Source of the DNA: Limiplasma sp034927815
GTDB lineage: Bacteria; Bacillota; Clostridia; Christensenellales; Aristaeellaceae
Direction of reading: 5' to 3'
Assembly: GCA_034927815.1 (NCBI GenBank)
Contig: JAYFPK010000029.1
Span: 62,001-126,000 of the forward strand
DNA length: 64,000 bases
Part shown: one piece after another, positions 34,033 to 43,393 of the stretch
Position numbering within the stretch: the stretch's first letter is position 1
Layout: the number at the start of each line of letters is the position of its first letter
Position numbers and translations under genes: made by a program
The notes under the pieces: model-generated
The model's input: only the letters and a program-made list of their open reading frames with translations
The model's database searches: none
Told to the model about the DNA's origin: nothing

Positions 34033-34049
34033 GGCTGTCTCCTTTCCCG

Positions 34050-35288
34050 TTATCCTTGCCCCTCTTCCAGCAGCAGCACCCAATCCTCAGCCCCCGCGGC
34101 ATTCATGCCGGGGACCTTGACGACCATATCCTGGGCCGGGGGCTGGGCGTAGGCCCTTCCGCTCACCGGGTCCACCCAGCGCAGGGCGTGGCCCTTGGCC
34201 CAGGCGGGCAGCTTCACTTGCACATTGCCGTACAGATAGGCGATGCCGCCTCCCGCCATCCTGGCGGTGGGGTACGCCGTTTTTTCCACCCATTCGCCCC
34301 AGGCGCACACCGCGTCCGCGTCCTGGGCGGCCGCCAAAGTGTGCCAGGGCAGGCCGCCAAAGAGGTCCTTCAGCGCCCGCATGTGGTGGGAAGCCTCCGA
34401 GCACAGGGCCTCGCTCCAAAAATAGGTCTTGCACCAGATGTCCTTGTGGCCGTAGGTGTGGCCCGCGCCCCCCAGAATCACAGAGGTGTAGGCATATTTG
34501 CGCAGGATACCGCTGTCGATGTTGGCGTTCCCCTCGTAGTGGGTCTCCCCCAGCACCAGGGGCTTTTGGGGGCAGCAGCCTTGCGCCGCCTCGATCTGGC
34601 GCAGAAACTCCGGGTAGGAATAGGCGTAGGCCATGCAAAAATCGTACCAGGGCTCGTCCTTGAAAAAGACCCAGCCGCCCTTGACCCAGGCGTGGAAGGT
34701 GTTGAGCTGCCGGGGGGCGTTCTTTTTGAAAACCATCGCGCCCGCCCGGACGGCCTCGTGCAGCTCCAGCGCGTCGTCGTCTCCGCCGTGGATCCATCCC
34801 AGGATCTGGGGGTTGTCCCCGTAGCGCTCCGTCAAAAATCCCGCAAAGGAGACGGCGTTGGGAACGGTGTAGTACAGATGCCAGTCCTGCTCCCAGCCGC
34901 TCAGCCAGGCGGGGGATACCAGCAGCAGCACCCCATGCTCCTTGGCGGCCTCCAGCACCCGGTCCACATGGGCGAAATACCGGGGGTTGGGGAGCTGCAA
35001 GTCCCCCCGGGTCAAAAAGGCCTCGTCGCCGTTGCGGTTGGCCTGGTAGGCCCTGTGGGGCAGCAGCTGCACCTGGATCACGGTAAAGCCCTGCCGGGCG
35101 CGGTCCCGCAGGTAGGTTTCGGCCTCTTCCAGGGTAAAGTCCCAAAAGAGCTTCCAGCTGGTATCCCCATGCCAGAAAAAGGGCGTTCCGGCCTGGTCCT
35201 CCAAGTACTTGCCCGAGGCATGGATGCGGATGGGCAAGGCGTATTTCTGTGCGCTTTTTTCTAGTGGCAGCATACGAATTCTTTGCAT
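34050..35288 (-). CDS. DUF4038 glycoside hydrolase (GH140 apiosidase-like)
   Basis: A 412-residue TIM-barrel protein of the DUF4038 family, which includes the GH140 apiosidase that cuts apiose from rhamnogalacturonan II. FFWHGDTSWKLFWDFTLEEA near residue 37 is the family signature. Candidate catalytic acids are D170 in GWIHGGD and E248 in PLVLGETHYEG. There is no signal peptide, so it would act inside the cell on an imported short glycoside. Its neighbours are a split transketolase, an FGGY kinase and isomerases, which supports apioside use. The ATG at 35288 lies inside a hairpin with its own ribosome site; an in-frame ATG five codons later is an alternative. GH140 activity is inferred, not shown. 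Confidence 0.8.
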   Translation of the reverse strand: MQRIRMLPLEKSAQKYALPIRIHASGKYLEDQAGTPFFWHGDTSWKLFWDFTLEEAETYLRDRARQGFTVIQVQLLPHRAYQANRNGDEAFLTRGDLQLPNPRYFAHVDRVLEAAKEHGVLLLVSPAWLSGWEQDWHLYYTVPNAVSFAGFLTERYGDNPQILGWIHGGDDDALELHEAVRAGAMVFKKNAPRQLNTFHAWVKGGWVFFKDEPWYDFCMAYAYSYPEFLRQIEAAQGCCPQKPLVLGETHYEGNANIDSGILRKYAYTSVILGGAGHTYGHKDIWCKTYFWSEALCSEASHHMRALKDLFGGLPWHTLAAAQDADAVCAWGEWVEKTAYPTARMAGGGIAYLYGNVQVKLPAWAKGHALRWVDPVSGRAYAQPPAQDMVVKVPGMNAAGAEDWVLLLEEGQG

Positions 35289-35313
35289 GCCCCGGAGACC
35301 TCCGGGGGCATGC
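35285..35313. promoter_or_regulatory. Inverted repeat over the DUF4038 translation start
   Basis: GCATGCCCCGGAG / CTCCGGGGGCATGC (plus-strand reading), 13 base pairs with one bulged G and a two-base loop. On the mRNA the stem contains the GGAGG ribosome site and the AUG itself, so folding would hide the start; as DNA it could be an operator. The rest of 35314-35388 holds nothing recognised. Confidence 0.55.
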
Positions 35314-35388
35314 GCTCCTTTCCAGGTTGTTGTGTGAGAAGGGAATGGGGGAATCCCAATTTTCTCCCGGAGGCCGTCCCCAGGCCTC

Positions 35389-36798
35389 TTAGGAATGCCT
35401 GTACACCTGCCAGCCCAGGTAGTGGCCCAGGGCCTCCTGGAGAATGTCCGCCGTGTGGGAGCGGTTCAGCGCCACGTGGTGCTCAAAGCCGTTGGAGGCG
35501 ATATAGCGCATCAGCCCTTGCAAGTTCTCCACCTGGCACACGCCGGGGCCGCCGGGGGTTTGGATGGGGTCCGCGGTAAAGGAGCCGTGCCCCGTGTAGA
35601 GCTTGATCTTGCCGGAGAAATCATCGGTGTTGGCCTTGGCGAAGGTGATGTCCCCCGGGGCCACGACGCACTTCAGCGCCCCAAAGCAGATGTCCGAGCC
35701 GATGGACCTGGACATGATGTCCAGATTGCCCACGGTGGCCGGGCCCGCGATGAACTCCTTGGGGTAGTTGGAGCAGTGGATGTTGACGCACTTGTTCTCC
35801 TCGGAGGCAAGGCCGTTGTTCCAGTCCATGTAGCCCGAGGGAGAGCCGGACGCCAGCTGCAAAAGGTACATGCTCAAAGCGCCCATCACGTCCGTCTCGC
35901 AGGCGCTGGGGAAGCCCTTGCTCCCCATCATGGCCATGGCCAGGCAGGAGGCCACGCCGAAGTTCTTTTGGATGGAGGTCCAGCATTGGATGGCGCTGGC
36001 CTGGCAGTGGTTCTCCGTCATCCAGTCCTCCAGGGCGGACAACAGCTTGGCCTGGAGCACCAGCTTTTCCTCGGAGGTACCCGCCTCGATGGGGGCGTAA
36101 CCCCGCACTTCCTCCAGGGCCCGTTGCAGCCGCTCCCCGGAGGGAATGGCCTTGGCCGCCGCGATGATCTCCGACATATCCACAGGGACCACGGTGATGC
36201 CGCTGGCCTCCAGCAGCTTTTCGGAAAAGCGCACGGTGCGGAAGGCGTCCGGCCTGGCGCCGATGGCTCCGATCCGCAGGCCTTGCACCCCGCCCACGAC
36301 GCGGCACACGGCGGCAAAGGACTTCAGGTCCGCCTCAAAGGAGGGGGAGTCCACGTCGCTGGTGTGGCGGCTGGTGAGGGTGTAGGGAATGCGCTTTTGG
36401 TACAGGTTGGCGCACACGGAGAGCTTGCCGCAGAAGGAATCCCGCCGGTGGTCCAAATCCAGCTTATCCATGCTGTCGTTGTAGGCCTGCACCAGCACGG
36501 GCACCCCCAAAGCGGCCAGGCTGAGGGTATCCGCAACGGCGGCCTCGTCCCCGAAGTTGGGCAGGATTACCAAAATCCCGCTGATCTCCTCCCTGTGGGC
36601 GCGGAACAGCGCGGCGCAGCGCTGCGCGTCGGCGTAGGTTTCCACCACGCCGTGGGGGGTGTCGTTCTCGGAGAGGATGACGCAGCCGTAGCCAAGGCGT
36701 TCCAATAATTCCTGGATGTCCTTGCGCCCCTGAACCGCCAGGGACACCGGGAACAGGGACCGGCTGGATACGATAACGCCAAAGGTGATCTTTTTCAT
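35389..36798 (-). CDS. L-fucose/L-arabinose isomerase-family protein
   Basis: A 469-residue protein of the FucI/AraA fold. FGVIVSSRSLFPVSLA begins the first Rossmann-like domain; ILVILPNFGDEAAV, RIGAIGARPDAFRTVRFSEKL, CWTSIQKNFGVASCLAMAMM and PSACETDVMGALSMYLLQL are the family blocks, the last with a Glu expected to bind the metal. The C-terminus (KLYTGHGSFTADPIQTPGG) is the substrate-side domain. It is shorter than true FucI. Probable role: aldose-ketose isomerisation in the operon pathway. Start ATGA overlaps the kinase stop. It and the RpiB-like protein are the two candidates for the first isomerase step. Confidence 0.82.
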   Translation of the reverse strand: MKKITFGVIVSSRSLFPVSLAVQGRKDIQELLERLGYGCVILSENDTPHGVVETYADAQRCAALFRAHREEISGILVILPNFGDEAAVADTLSLAALGVPVLVQAYNDSMDKLDLDHRRDSFCGKLSVCANLYQKRIPYTLTSRHTSDVDSPSFEADLKSFAAVCRVVGGVQGLRIGAIGARPDAFRTVRFSEKLLEASGITVVPVDMSEIIAAAKAIPSGERLQRALEEVRGYAPIEAGTSEEKLVLQAKLLSALEDWMTENHCQASAIQCWTSIQKNFGVASCLAMAMMGSKGFPSACETDVMGALSMYLLQLASGSPSGYMDWNNGLASEENKCVNIHCSNYPKEFIAGPATVGNLDIMSRSIGSDICFGALKCVVAPGDITFAKANTDDFSGKIKLYTGHGSFTADPIQTPGGPGVCQVENLQGLMRYIASNGFEHHVALNRSHTADILQEALGHYLGWQVYRHS

Positions 36799-38330
36799 TG
36801 GGATATCCCTCCTTCAATCTGATTCAGGGGTCCAAAGCTTGGCCCCAACTGGTGATACAAGGACTGGTATACCGGAAGCAAGGCGGAGTAGGTTTTGGAC
36901 GCCTGGGGATCGGGCCGGGTTACGCTGCTGAGCTCCAGGGCGGCCACGCTCTCCCCCACGCCGGGCCAGACGCCTATGCCCACGCCCGCCAGCAGCGCCG
37001 CGCCATAGGCCGCGCCGTGGGAGCTGGCGTTCACGGTGTGGATGTCCCGGGCGAAGACGTCCGCGAAGATCTGCCGCCAGATTCCGCTGGAAGCCCCGCC
37101 GCCGGAGAGGTAGAGCGCCTCCTCCTGACGGCCTGTGTCCAGCAGGGCGTAAATGTCCTTGAGGCCCAGGGCGATGCCTTCCAGCACGCTCCTGGCAAGA
37201 TGCTCCCGCCTGTGGGCGGAGGTAAGCCCCACAAACCCGCCCCGGGCGGAAGGATCGTTGTGGGGGCAGCGCTCTCCGTTGAGGTAGGGCAGGAACAGCA
37301 GCCCCCCGGCCCCGGCGGGCGCTTGGGCGGCCTCCCGGTCCAAAAGCTTGAAGATCTCCTTCTCGCTGTACTCCTTCTGCTCCGCCAGGTACAGGATGTT
37401 TTTAAGCCAGGGCAGAATGCTCCCCGCGGACTGCATGACCCCCATGGCATGCCAGCGGTGGGGGATGACGTGGCAAAACACCTGCAAGGCGCCCTCGGGG
37501 TTCTCCCGGAAGCGGTCCAGGGCCCGGCACACCTGGCCCCCGGTGCCCAGGGTGATGCCCACGTCCTTTTCTGCCACCAGGCCGGAGCCGATGGTCTGCA
37601 CCAGGGCGTCCCCGCCCCCGGCAATCACCGGTATGCCCGGGCGCAAGCCCGTTTTTTCCGCCATGTCCCGGGTGAGGGTCCCGGCCACCTGAGTGGATTC
37701 CAGGCAGTCCGCCATAAGCCCCCGGTCGATTTCCAGCACCTCCAGGAGCCTGGAAGACCATGCGCGGTTTTCCACGTCAAACAGCCCTGTGCCCGAAGCG
37801 TCGGATACGTCGGTGGCGACGCTGCCCGTGAGGTGGAGCCGCAGGTAATCCTTGGGGTTGAGCGCGTGGCGCGCCTGGGCGTAGAGCTCCGGCTCGTTTT
37901 CCCGGACCCACAGCAGCTTTCCCCCGGTGTAGCTGGTGAGCATTCCATTGTTGGTCAGCTTCAGCAATCCCCCAAGGCCGCCCGCTTTGTCCAGAACCTC
38001 CCGGCACTGGGCCTCGCTGCGCTGGTCCGCCCAGATAATACAAGGCCGCAGCAGCTTGTGGTTTCCATCCAGCAGCACCAGGCCGTGCATCTGCCCGCTG
38101 AGGCCGATGGCGGCGATGGTGCTCTCGGCGTTTTCATACCCGCTGAACGCTTGCATGGCGCAGACCCCGGCCTCCAGCCAGCATTGCGGGTCCTGTTCAA
38201 ACCATCCGGTCCGGGGGTTTTGCACCAGGTAGGGGAAATGGGCCTCCGCCACGATGCCCCCCGCTTCGTCCACCAGCATCCCCTTGCACCCGGAGGTGCC
38301 CAGGTCGATGCCCATCAGCAGCCTTTTCAC
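36795..38330 (-). CDS. FGGY-family sugar kinase (xylulokinase-like)
   Basis: A 511-residue FGGY kinase. MGIDLGTSGCKGMLVDEAG is the first phosphate motif, AIGLSGQMHGLVLLD the substrate strand, CIIWADQRSE follows, and GITLGTGGQVC and LYLSGGGASSGIWRQIFADV form the ATP-binding C-terminal domain. The nearest named relatives by motif are xylulokinases. In the transketolase-type apiose route a kinase of this family phosphorylates apulose at C4. GTG start in a GTGA overlap with the transketolase stop, after AGGAGAGC. Substrate inferred from context. Confidence 0.9.
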   Translation of the reverse strand: MKRLLMGIDLGTSGCKGMLVDEAGGIVAEAHFPYLVQNPRTGWFEQDPQCWLEAGVCAMQAFSGYENAESTIAAIGLSGQMHGLVLLDGNHKLLRPCIIWADQRSEAQCREVLDKAGGLGGLLKLTNNGMLTSYTGGKLLWVRENEPELYAQARHALNPKDYLRLHLTGSVATDVSDASGTGLFDVENRAWSSRLLEVLEIDRGLMADCLESTQVAGTLTRDMAEKTGLRPGIPVIAGGGDALVQTIGSGLVAEKDVGITLGTGGQVCRALDRFRENPEGALQVFCHVIPHRWHAMGVMQSAGSILPWLKNILYLAEQKEYSEKEIFKLLDREAAQAPAGAGGLLFLPYLNGERCPHNDPSARGGFVGLTSAHRREHLARSVLEGIALGLKDIYALLDTGRQEEALYLSGGGASSGIWRQIFADVFARDIHTVNASSHGAAYGAALLAGVGIGVWPGVGESVAALELSSVTRPDPQASKTYSALLPVYQSLYHQLGPSFGPLNQIEGGISQ

Positions 38331-39160
38331 ACGCTCTCCTCCTCGGCAAACTCCGCCACCGCCTGCTGGTAAAGCGCCCCTACCGGGCATTTGCTGTGGT
38401 ATAGCACCGGGTCATCCTCCATGAAGGAGACTCCTTTTCCCTTCTGGGTCTTGCACAAAACAACGCTGGGGCCGCCCTTTTTGGCCTCGTCCAGGGCGTC
38501 CGCCACGGCGCGGATGTCGTGGCCGTCCACCTGGAACACGCGCCAGCCAAAGGCCTCCCATTTTTGGGCCAGAGGCTCCATGGACATCTCGTCCCCCGTC
38601 GCGCCGTCGTTTTGGTAGCCGTTTTGGTCCACCAGGGCGGTGAGGTTGGCGAGCTTGAGGTGCGCGGCGGTTTTGGCCGCCTCCCACACCTGGCCTTCGT
38701 TCACCTCGCCGTCCCCCAGAAGCACATACACGTGAAAATCCTTTTGGGTCAGCCGGGCGGCATGGGCCATGCCGCATCCCACGGACAGCCCGATGCCCAG
38801 GGAGCCCGTGGTCATGTCCACCCCGGGGGTCTTGTTCATGTCCGGGTGGCCCTGGAGCTTGGAATCAATCCTGCGGAAGGAGTCCAGCAGCCACTGGGCC
38901 GGGAAATAGCCCTTGTCCTTGAGCACCGCGTACAGCGCCGGGGCGCAGTGCCCCTTGGAGAGGATGAAGCGGTCCCGGTCCTCCCAGGCGGGGTTGGCGG
39001 GGTCCACCTTCATGGCATGGTCATACAGCGCCAGCAGCATTTCCACGATGGAGAAGGACCCGCCCAAATGCCCGGACCCCATGTTGCAGACCATATTCAG
39101 AACGTCCTTGCGGACCGACGCCGCCTTGTGTTCCAGCATCGCAAGCTTTTGGCTATCCAA
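38327..39160 (-). CDS. Transketolase, N-terminal (ThDP-binding) subunit
   Basis: A 277-residue subunit. GSGHLGGSFSIVEMLLALYD and DRFILSKGHCAPALYAVL mark the transketolase pyrophosphate domain; the thiamine diphosphate motif is GDGEVNEG...VDQNGYQNDG. It starts with TTG after GGAGGAGAGC and overlaps the C-terminal subunit gene by eight bases. Split transketolases in sugar operons use special ketose phosphates; in the D-apiose pathway a two-subunit enzyme converts apulose 4-phosphate with glyceraldehyde 3-phosphate to dihydroxyacetone phosphate and xylulose 5-phosphate. That role is inferred here. Confidence 0.92.
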   Translation of the reverse strand: MDSQKLAMLEHKAASVRKDVLNMVCNMGSGHLGGSFSIVEMLLALYDHAMKVDPANPAWEDRDRFILSKGHCAPALYAVLKDKGYFPAQWLLDSFRRIDSKLQGHPDMNKTPGVDMTTGSLGIGLSVGCGMAHAARLTQKDFHVYVLLGDGEVNEGQVWEAAKTAAHLKLANLTALVDQNGYQNDGATGDEMSMEPLAQKWEAFGWRVFQVDGHDIRAVADALDEAKKGGPSVVLCKTQKGKGVSFMEDDPVLYHSKCPVGALYQQAVAEFAEEESV

Positions 39161-40103
39161 GGCGCTCTCCTCCCTTCTTGCGGCCTAAGGCGCGCCTGGC
39201 GGCCGCCACAATGGCGGGCACATCCAGCGCGTATTTGGCATACAGCTCTTCCTGGCTGCCGGACTCTCCAAACACATCCTGTACGCCCACCATTTCCACG
39301 GGCACGGCGGCGTGCCGGGAAAGAGCCTCCAGCACCGCGCTTCCAAGGCCCCCGGCGACGCCGTGGTCCTCCACGGTGACCAGGGCCCCGGTTTCCCGGG
39401 CCGCGGCCAGCAAAGCGGAGGTATCCAAGGGCTTGATGCTGCCCATGTTCAGCACCCTGGCGCTGACGCCCTCCCCGGCCAGGACCAGGGCCGCCTCCAT
39501 GGCGTTGGCGGTCATCAGGCCGCAGGCCACCAAGGTGACATCATCCCCAGGCGCCAGCAAGTCGGCCTCGCCGATGGTAAATTTTCGTCCTTCCGGCACC
39601 ACGGGCCGGGACTCGTCCCGCCCCAGGCGCAGGTATACCGGGCCCGGATGGGCCACAGCCGCGCTGATGGCCGCCGCCGTTTGGGCGGCATCCGCCGCGG
39701 CCAGCACCGCAAAGCCGGGGAGGGTGCGCATGATGGCGATATCCTCCAGGGCCTGGTGGGTGGCTCCGTCCCGGCCAACGCACAGCCCCGCGTGGGTGGC
39801 GATGATGGTGACGTTCAAGTGGGGGTAGGCGATGGCGTTGCGGATCTGCTCAAAGGCCTTTTCCGCCACGAACATGGCAAAGCCCACCACCACGGGGGTG
39901 AGCCCCGCGGCGGCAAGCCCCGCCGCAAAGCACAGGCAGTCCGCCTCGCTGATGCCCACGCTTACGAACCGGTCCGGAAATTCTTTTTTATACGCCGTGA
40001 TCTTCACCGCGTTTGCCAGGTCCGGCGTCACCACCACGACCTTGGGATTTGTGCGGCCAAGATCCAGCAAAGCCGCCCCTAGGGCTTCTCTGAATGACTC
40101 CAT
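39153..40103 (-). CDS. Transketolase, C-terminal subunit
   Basis: A 316-residue partner subunit with the pyrimidine-binding domain (RFVSVGISEADCLCFAAGLAAAG, with the Glu that activates the cofactor, and HAGLCVGRDGATHQALEDIA) and the C-terminal domain (VRVLNMGSIKPLD-like stretch at ARVLNMGSIKPLD). The ATG at 40103 follows AAAGGAG. It is translated just before the N-terminal subunit, which reverses the order seen in a fused transketolase. A 99-base gap separates it from the permease gene. Confidence 0.92.
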   Translation of the reverse strand: MESFREALGAALLDLGRTNPKVVVVTPDLANAVKITAYKKEFPDRFVSVGISEADCLCFAAGLAAAGLTPVVVGFAMFVAEKAFEQIRNAIAYPHLNVTIIATHAGLCVGRDGATHQALEDIAIMRTLPGFAVLAAADAAQTAAAISAAVAHPGPVYLRLGRDESRPVVPEGRKFTIGEADLLAPGDDVTLVACGLMTANAMEAALVLAGEGVSARVLNMGSIKPLDTSALLAAARETGALVTVEDHGVAGGLGSAVLEALSRHAAVPVEMVGVQDVFGESGSQEELYAKYALDVPAIVAAARRALGRKKGGERLG

Positions 40104-40202
40104 AGGTTCTCCTTTCGCTCCGTCTTTCAGGAAACAAAGCAGAGACGATTGATTTGTCGGATTCACTTTGCGGGATGGGGGAAGGCGCGCCTTTGCGACG
40201 CC

Positions 40203-41036
40203 CTACCCTTTGATGGCTCCCGCGGTCATGCCTTTGACCACCTGCTCCTGGAAGAGGATATACATGAGGGCCGCCGGAATGATCAAAATCACAAGCCCGG
40301 CTGAAATCAGGGCATACCGCTGGGCATATTGGGCCCGCAGGTTGTAGCAGCCCAGGTTCAGCGTTCTCAGCGCCGGGCTAGCGGTGATGATCAAGGACAA
40401 AAGCAGGTCGTTCCAGGCGTTGAGGAAGGAGAAGGTTCCGATGGTGGCGAGCCCGGCCTTGGAAATGGGCAGGATGATGCTGAAAAACAGGCGTACCCGG
40501 CTGCAGCCGTCGATCATGGCCGCCTCCTCCAAATCCCTGGGCAAGGTGCGCATGAAGCCCACCAGAACAAAAATACTGAAGGACAGGTTGGAGACGATGT
40601 AGGCCAGGGTGATTCCCATGCGGGTGTTGATGAGGCCCATGTTTCGCAGGATGATGACCAGGGGGATGATGACCGCGTGGGTGGGAATCATGATGCCGGT
40701 GGTGAAAAAGAGATACAGCCGCTTGGTTTTGACCACCCGCACCAAAGCGTAGGAGGTCATGGAGGCGCACAGCAGCACAACCACCACGCAGCCCGTGGCG
40801 TACATCAGGCTGTTGAAGAAGTTCACGCCCACCTGGGCGCCGGTGAAGGCCTCCTGGAAATTGGAGAACATCCACTGCTTCGGCAAACCGAAGGCGTTGG
40901 CGAATACCTCATGGTCCGTTTTCAGCGAGCTCAGCAGCACCCATACGAAGGGATAGAGGGTGGTGAGCGCAAAGAGAATCAGCACGGTATATTTCACAAC
41001 GGTTGCGGGATGCGTTCGTTTCATGGACAGATGCAA
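40203..41036 (-). CDS. Sugar ABC transporter permease (MalG-like)
   Basis: A 277-residue permease with six hydrophobic segments and the EAA loop EEAAMIDGCSRVRLFFSIILP near residues 172-192. The start is TTG at 41036, nine bases after AGGAGG; an in-frame ATG four codons on has no ribosome site. It pairs with the MalF-like protein encoded just upstream and imports the substrate of the operon. Confidence 0.92.
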   Translation of the reverse strand: MHLSMKRTHPATVVKYTVLILFALTTLYPFVWVLLSSLKTDHEVFANAFGLPKQWMFSNFQEAFTGAQVGVNFFNSLMYATGCVVVVLLCASMTSYALVRVVKTKRLYLFFTTGIMIPTHAVIIPLVIILRNMGLINTRMGITLAYIVSNLSFSIFVLVGFMRTLPRDLEEAAMIDGCSRVRLFFSIILPISKAGLATIGTFSFLNAWNDLLLSLIITASPALRTLNLGCYNLRAQYAQRYALISAGLVILIIPAALMYILFQEQVVKGMTAGAIKG

Positions 41037-41050
41037 GGTTCACCACCTCC

Positions 41051-41950
41051 TTAATATTGGATGGCGTCTTTGGAAAAGAACTTGTTGAACAAATAGGAAA
41101 AGACGAAGGAGAACAGCAAAATGGTGATGGCCACCGCCGTGCCCCGTCCAAGATAATTTTCCGTAAAAGCCGTCCTGTACATGTACACAGCCAGGTAGGA
41201 CGAGCGGACCCCCGGGCCGCCCCAGGTCATGGTATAGGGGTGGTCAAAGGCCTTCAAGCTGCCGGTGACGCAAAGGATAATGCAGATCTGGATGATGTCC
41301 CTGGACATCGGGATCACCATTTTGGTGAACACCTGAAAAGACGACGCCCCGTCTATTTTCGCGCTTTCGAAAACCTCTTCGGGAATGGATTGCAGCCCGG
41401 CCAGGAAGATGATGAAGTAGTAGCCGATGTATTGCCAGATCATGGGAAACATCACGGAATACAAAACGACCTTTCCGTCGGAGAGCCAATCCCTTTTCAG
41501 GGAGGACAGCCCCACCATGTCCAGCATGGAGTTCAGGGGCCCCAGCTGCCCGTTGAAAAAGAGCAGGAACATGAGGCCCACGGCGGAGGGCGCGATCACC
41601 ACCGGCAAAAAATACAGCGAGCGGAAAATCTTGAAGCCCTTTTTCACGCCATACACCAAATAGGCGAATACCAGCCCCAGGGTGATCTGGATAATGAGGG
41701 AGAAGATGATGACCTGCAGGCTGTTGGTAAAGGTGGTCCAGTAGTCGGCGTTTCCAAACAGGAACTCAAAGTTTTTCAGCCCGATAAACTTTTTGGCTCC
41801 CACGCCGTCCCAGCGGGTCAAGGAGTAATAGATGGAAAGGGCAATGGGCACGATGATAAAAACGCTGTACAGCAGAAACGTCGGCCCGATGAAACCCAGG
41901 GCAAATACCCGGTCATTCCTTGTTCTGATGCGGTCAAGTCGGTTTTGCAA
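41051..41950 (-). CDS. Sugar ABC transporter permease (MalF-like)
   Basis: A permease of about 299 residues with six hydrophobic segments; DRVFALGFIGPTFLLYSVFI is helix 1 and ESAKIDGASSFQVFTKMVIP the EAA loop. No in-frame ATG is near the N-terminus. I chose TTG at 41950, with AAAGGGG about 13 bases upstream; TTG at 42010 is possible but lies inside the terminator-like hairpin. It follows the binding-protein gene. Confidence 0.88.
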   Translation of the reverse strand: MQNRLDRIRTRNDRVFALGFIGPTFLLYSVFIIVPIALSIYYSLTRWDGVGAKKFIGLKNFEFLFGNADYWTTFTNSLQVIIFSLIIQITLGLVFAYLVYGVKKGFKIFRSLYFLPVVIAPSAVGLMFLLFFNGQLGPLNSMLDMVGLSSLKRDWLSDGKVVLYSVMFPMIWQYIGYYFIIFLAGLQSIPEEVFESAKIDGASSFQVFTKMVIPMSRDIIQICIILCVTGSLKAFDHPYTMTWGGPGVRSSYLAVYMYRTAFTENYLGRGTAVAITILLFSFVFSYLFNKFFSKDAIQY

Positions 41951-41989
41951 GGCCTGTACACGCCCCTTTCGCTGAAAAATGAGTGATGG

Positions 41990-42034
41990 AAAAAGAACTG
42001 CCCGCAACAAGCATCCATCACGGACAGTTCTTTT
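41990..42034 (-). terminator. Terminator-like hairpin between binding-protein and permease genes
   Basis: Stem AAAAGAACTGTCC / GGGCAGTTCTTTT (13 pairs, one G-U) and five T on the minus strand. It probably ends part of the transcripts after the binding-protein gene, so permeases and enzymes are made at a lower level. Confidence 0.65.
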
Positions 42035-42049
42035 GCAGACCGATTCCCT

Positions 42050-43363
42050 TTATTCCTCGGCTTCCTCAGCCTTTACCGTATCCAGGGAATCCTGTACCTT
42101 CTGGATGTACTCCTCGGGCGTCAGCGATCCCGCGAAGAGCTCGTCCAGGAAGTTTTGCGCGTCGGCCCAGGGCTTGGTGGCCGGGAAGTTGAGCCAATGG
42201 TTGGTCATGTTTTCCTTGCCCTTGGCAAATTCCAGCACCTCGGCCATCATCGGGATCGCGATCCGGGACTCGTCGATATCCAGTTCCTTTCCGGGCACCT
42301 GGGCGGCCAGGTACAGCTGGTCCTCCACAAAGGCGTCGGAAGAGATCAGGTCCGCCAGAGCCACCAGGGCGTCCCGCTTGGCGGGATCTTCAAAGGACTT
42401 CTTGTTGATCAGCAGGCCGTAGCTGCAGCCTCTGCTGACGATGGTGGCGGGATCCACCGTTCCGCCGGGCATCTTGGGGGTGGGGATGATGTCCGTGACC
42501 GCTACGATGTCCGGGTTCATGGAGCCCAGCATCCAGGTGTAGGAGTAGACCATGGCCGCCCGGCCGTCGTTGTACAGCGCGAAGCTGGGGCCCCAGTCGC
42601 CATTGGCAATGGTATCGGAGGGGAAGACCTTCTTTTCCTTCATCTCCGCGATCAGGGCGCATACTTGGCGGATGTTCTCGTTGTCAAACTGCCAGGTGGT
42701 GGACATGTTGTGCAGTTCTTCAATGGCGCCGGGATACTGGGCGTACAGCTCGCTCATGAAGAAGTGCCCCGGGTTGCCGGCCTTGCTGCCCATGGCCAGC
42801 GGCACGATGCCATTGGCGTTGAACACCTCGGATACAGCCAGCAGTTCCTCATAGGTGGTGGGGTATTCCAAATTGTACTTCTCAAACAGCTCCCTGTTGC
42901 AGAACCAGTAGCCTACGTAGCCTTGCAGCGGGATGCCCCAAACCTTGCCGTCGATCCTGAAGCCGTCCCAGCTTCCCTCGGGGTAGTCCTCATAGCAGGT
43001 GTTCTGGCTCAGGTTCAGGTACTCTTGCGCGTCCAAGAGGATGCCGGATTTTACGAAGGAACCCGCGTCAGAGGCGGAGCCCCAATACATCCAAGCGTCG
43101 GGGAGGTTGTTGCCCGCAATGTCGATACGGATTTTGGACTTCATCTCGTCGCCGACGATGACTTCCTGGGCCAGGATGAATTCGTCCTTATGGGCCTCGG
43201 CAAAATCGTCAATCGCCTTGGCGCCTACTTCACCCATGCCGTCCCCGGCGGTCCAGCCGTGTGCAAACCGGATGGTGGGTAAATCCGCGGCCAACGCCGT
43301 GGAAATACAGGACAGGCAGAGTACTGCGGCCAGAAGAAGACTGAGTGCGCGTGCTTTTTTCAT
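42050..43363 (-). CDS. Extracellular sugar-binding protein of an ABC transporter
   Basis: A 437-residue family-1 type binding protein. The signal peptide runs to STALA-AD; two cysteines (CLSC) lie in its hydrophobic core but do not form a canonical lipobox. TIRFAHGWTAGDG starts the mature lobe; WGIPLQGYVGYWFCNRELFEKYN is the hinge strand with substrate-side aromatics. First gene of the operon, after AGGAGG. It would determine what is imported; with a DUF4038 hydrolase in the operon, an apiose-containing glycoside is a candidate ligand. Confidence 0.92.
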   Translation of the reverse strand: MKKARALSLLLAAVLCLSCISTALAADLPTIRFAHGWTAGDGMGEVGAKAIDDFAEAHKDEFILAQEVIVGDEMKSKIRIDIAGNNLPDAWMYWGSASDAGSFVKSGILLDAQEYLNLSQNTCYEDYPEGSWDGFRIDGKVWGIPLQGYVGYWFCNRELFEKYNLEYPTTYEELLAVSEVFNANGIVPLAMGSKAGNPGHFFMSELYAQYPGAIEELHNMSTTWQFDNENIRQVCALIAEMKEKKVFPSDTIANGDWGPSFALYNDGRAAMVYSYTWMLGSMNPDIVAVTDIIPTPKMPGGTVDPATIVSRGCSYGLLINKKSFEDPAKRDALVALADLISSDAFVEDQLYLAAQVPGKELDIDESRIAIPMMAEVLEFAKGKENMTNHWLNFPATKPWADAQNFLDELFAGSLTPEEYIQKVQDSLDTVKAEEAEE

Positions 43364-43393
43364 TGCATGGCCTCCTACGTTTTATGGATTTTT

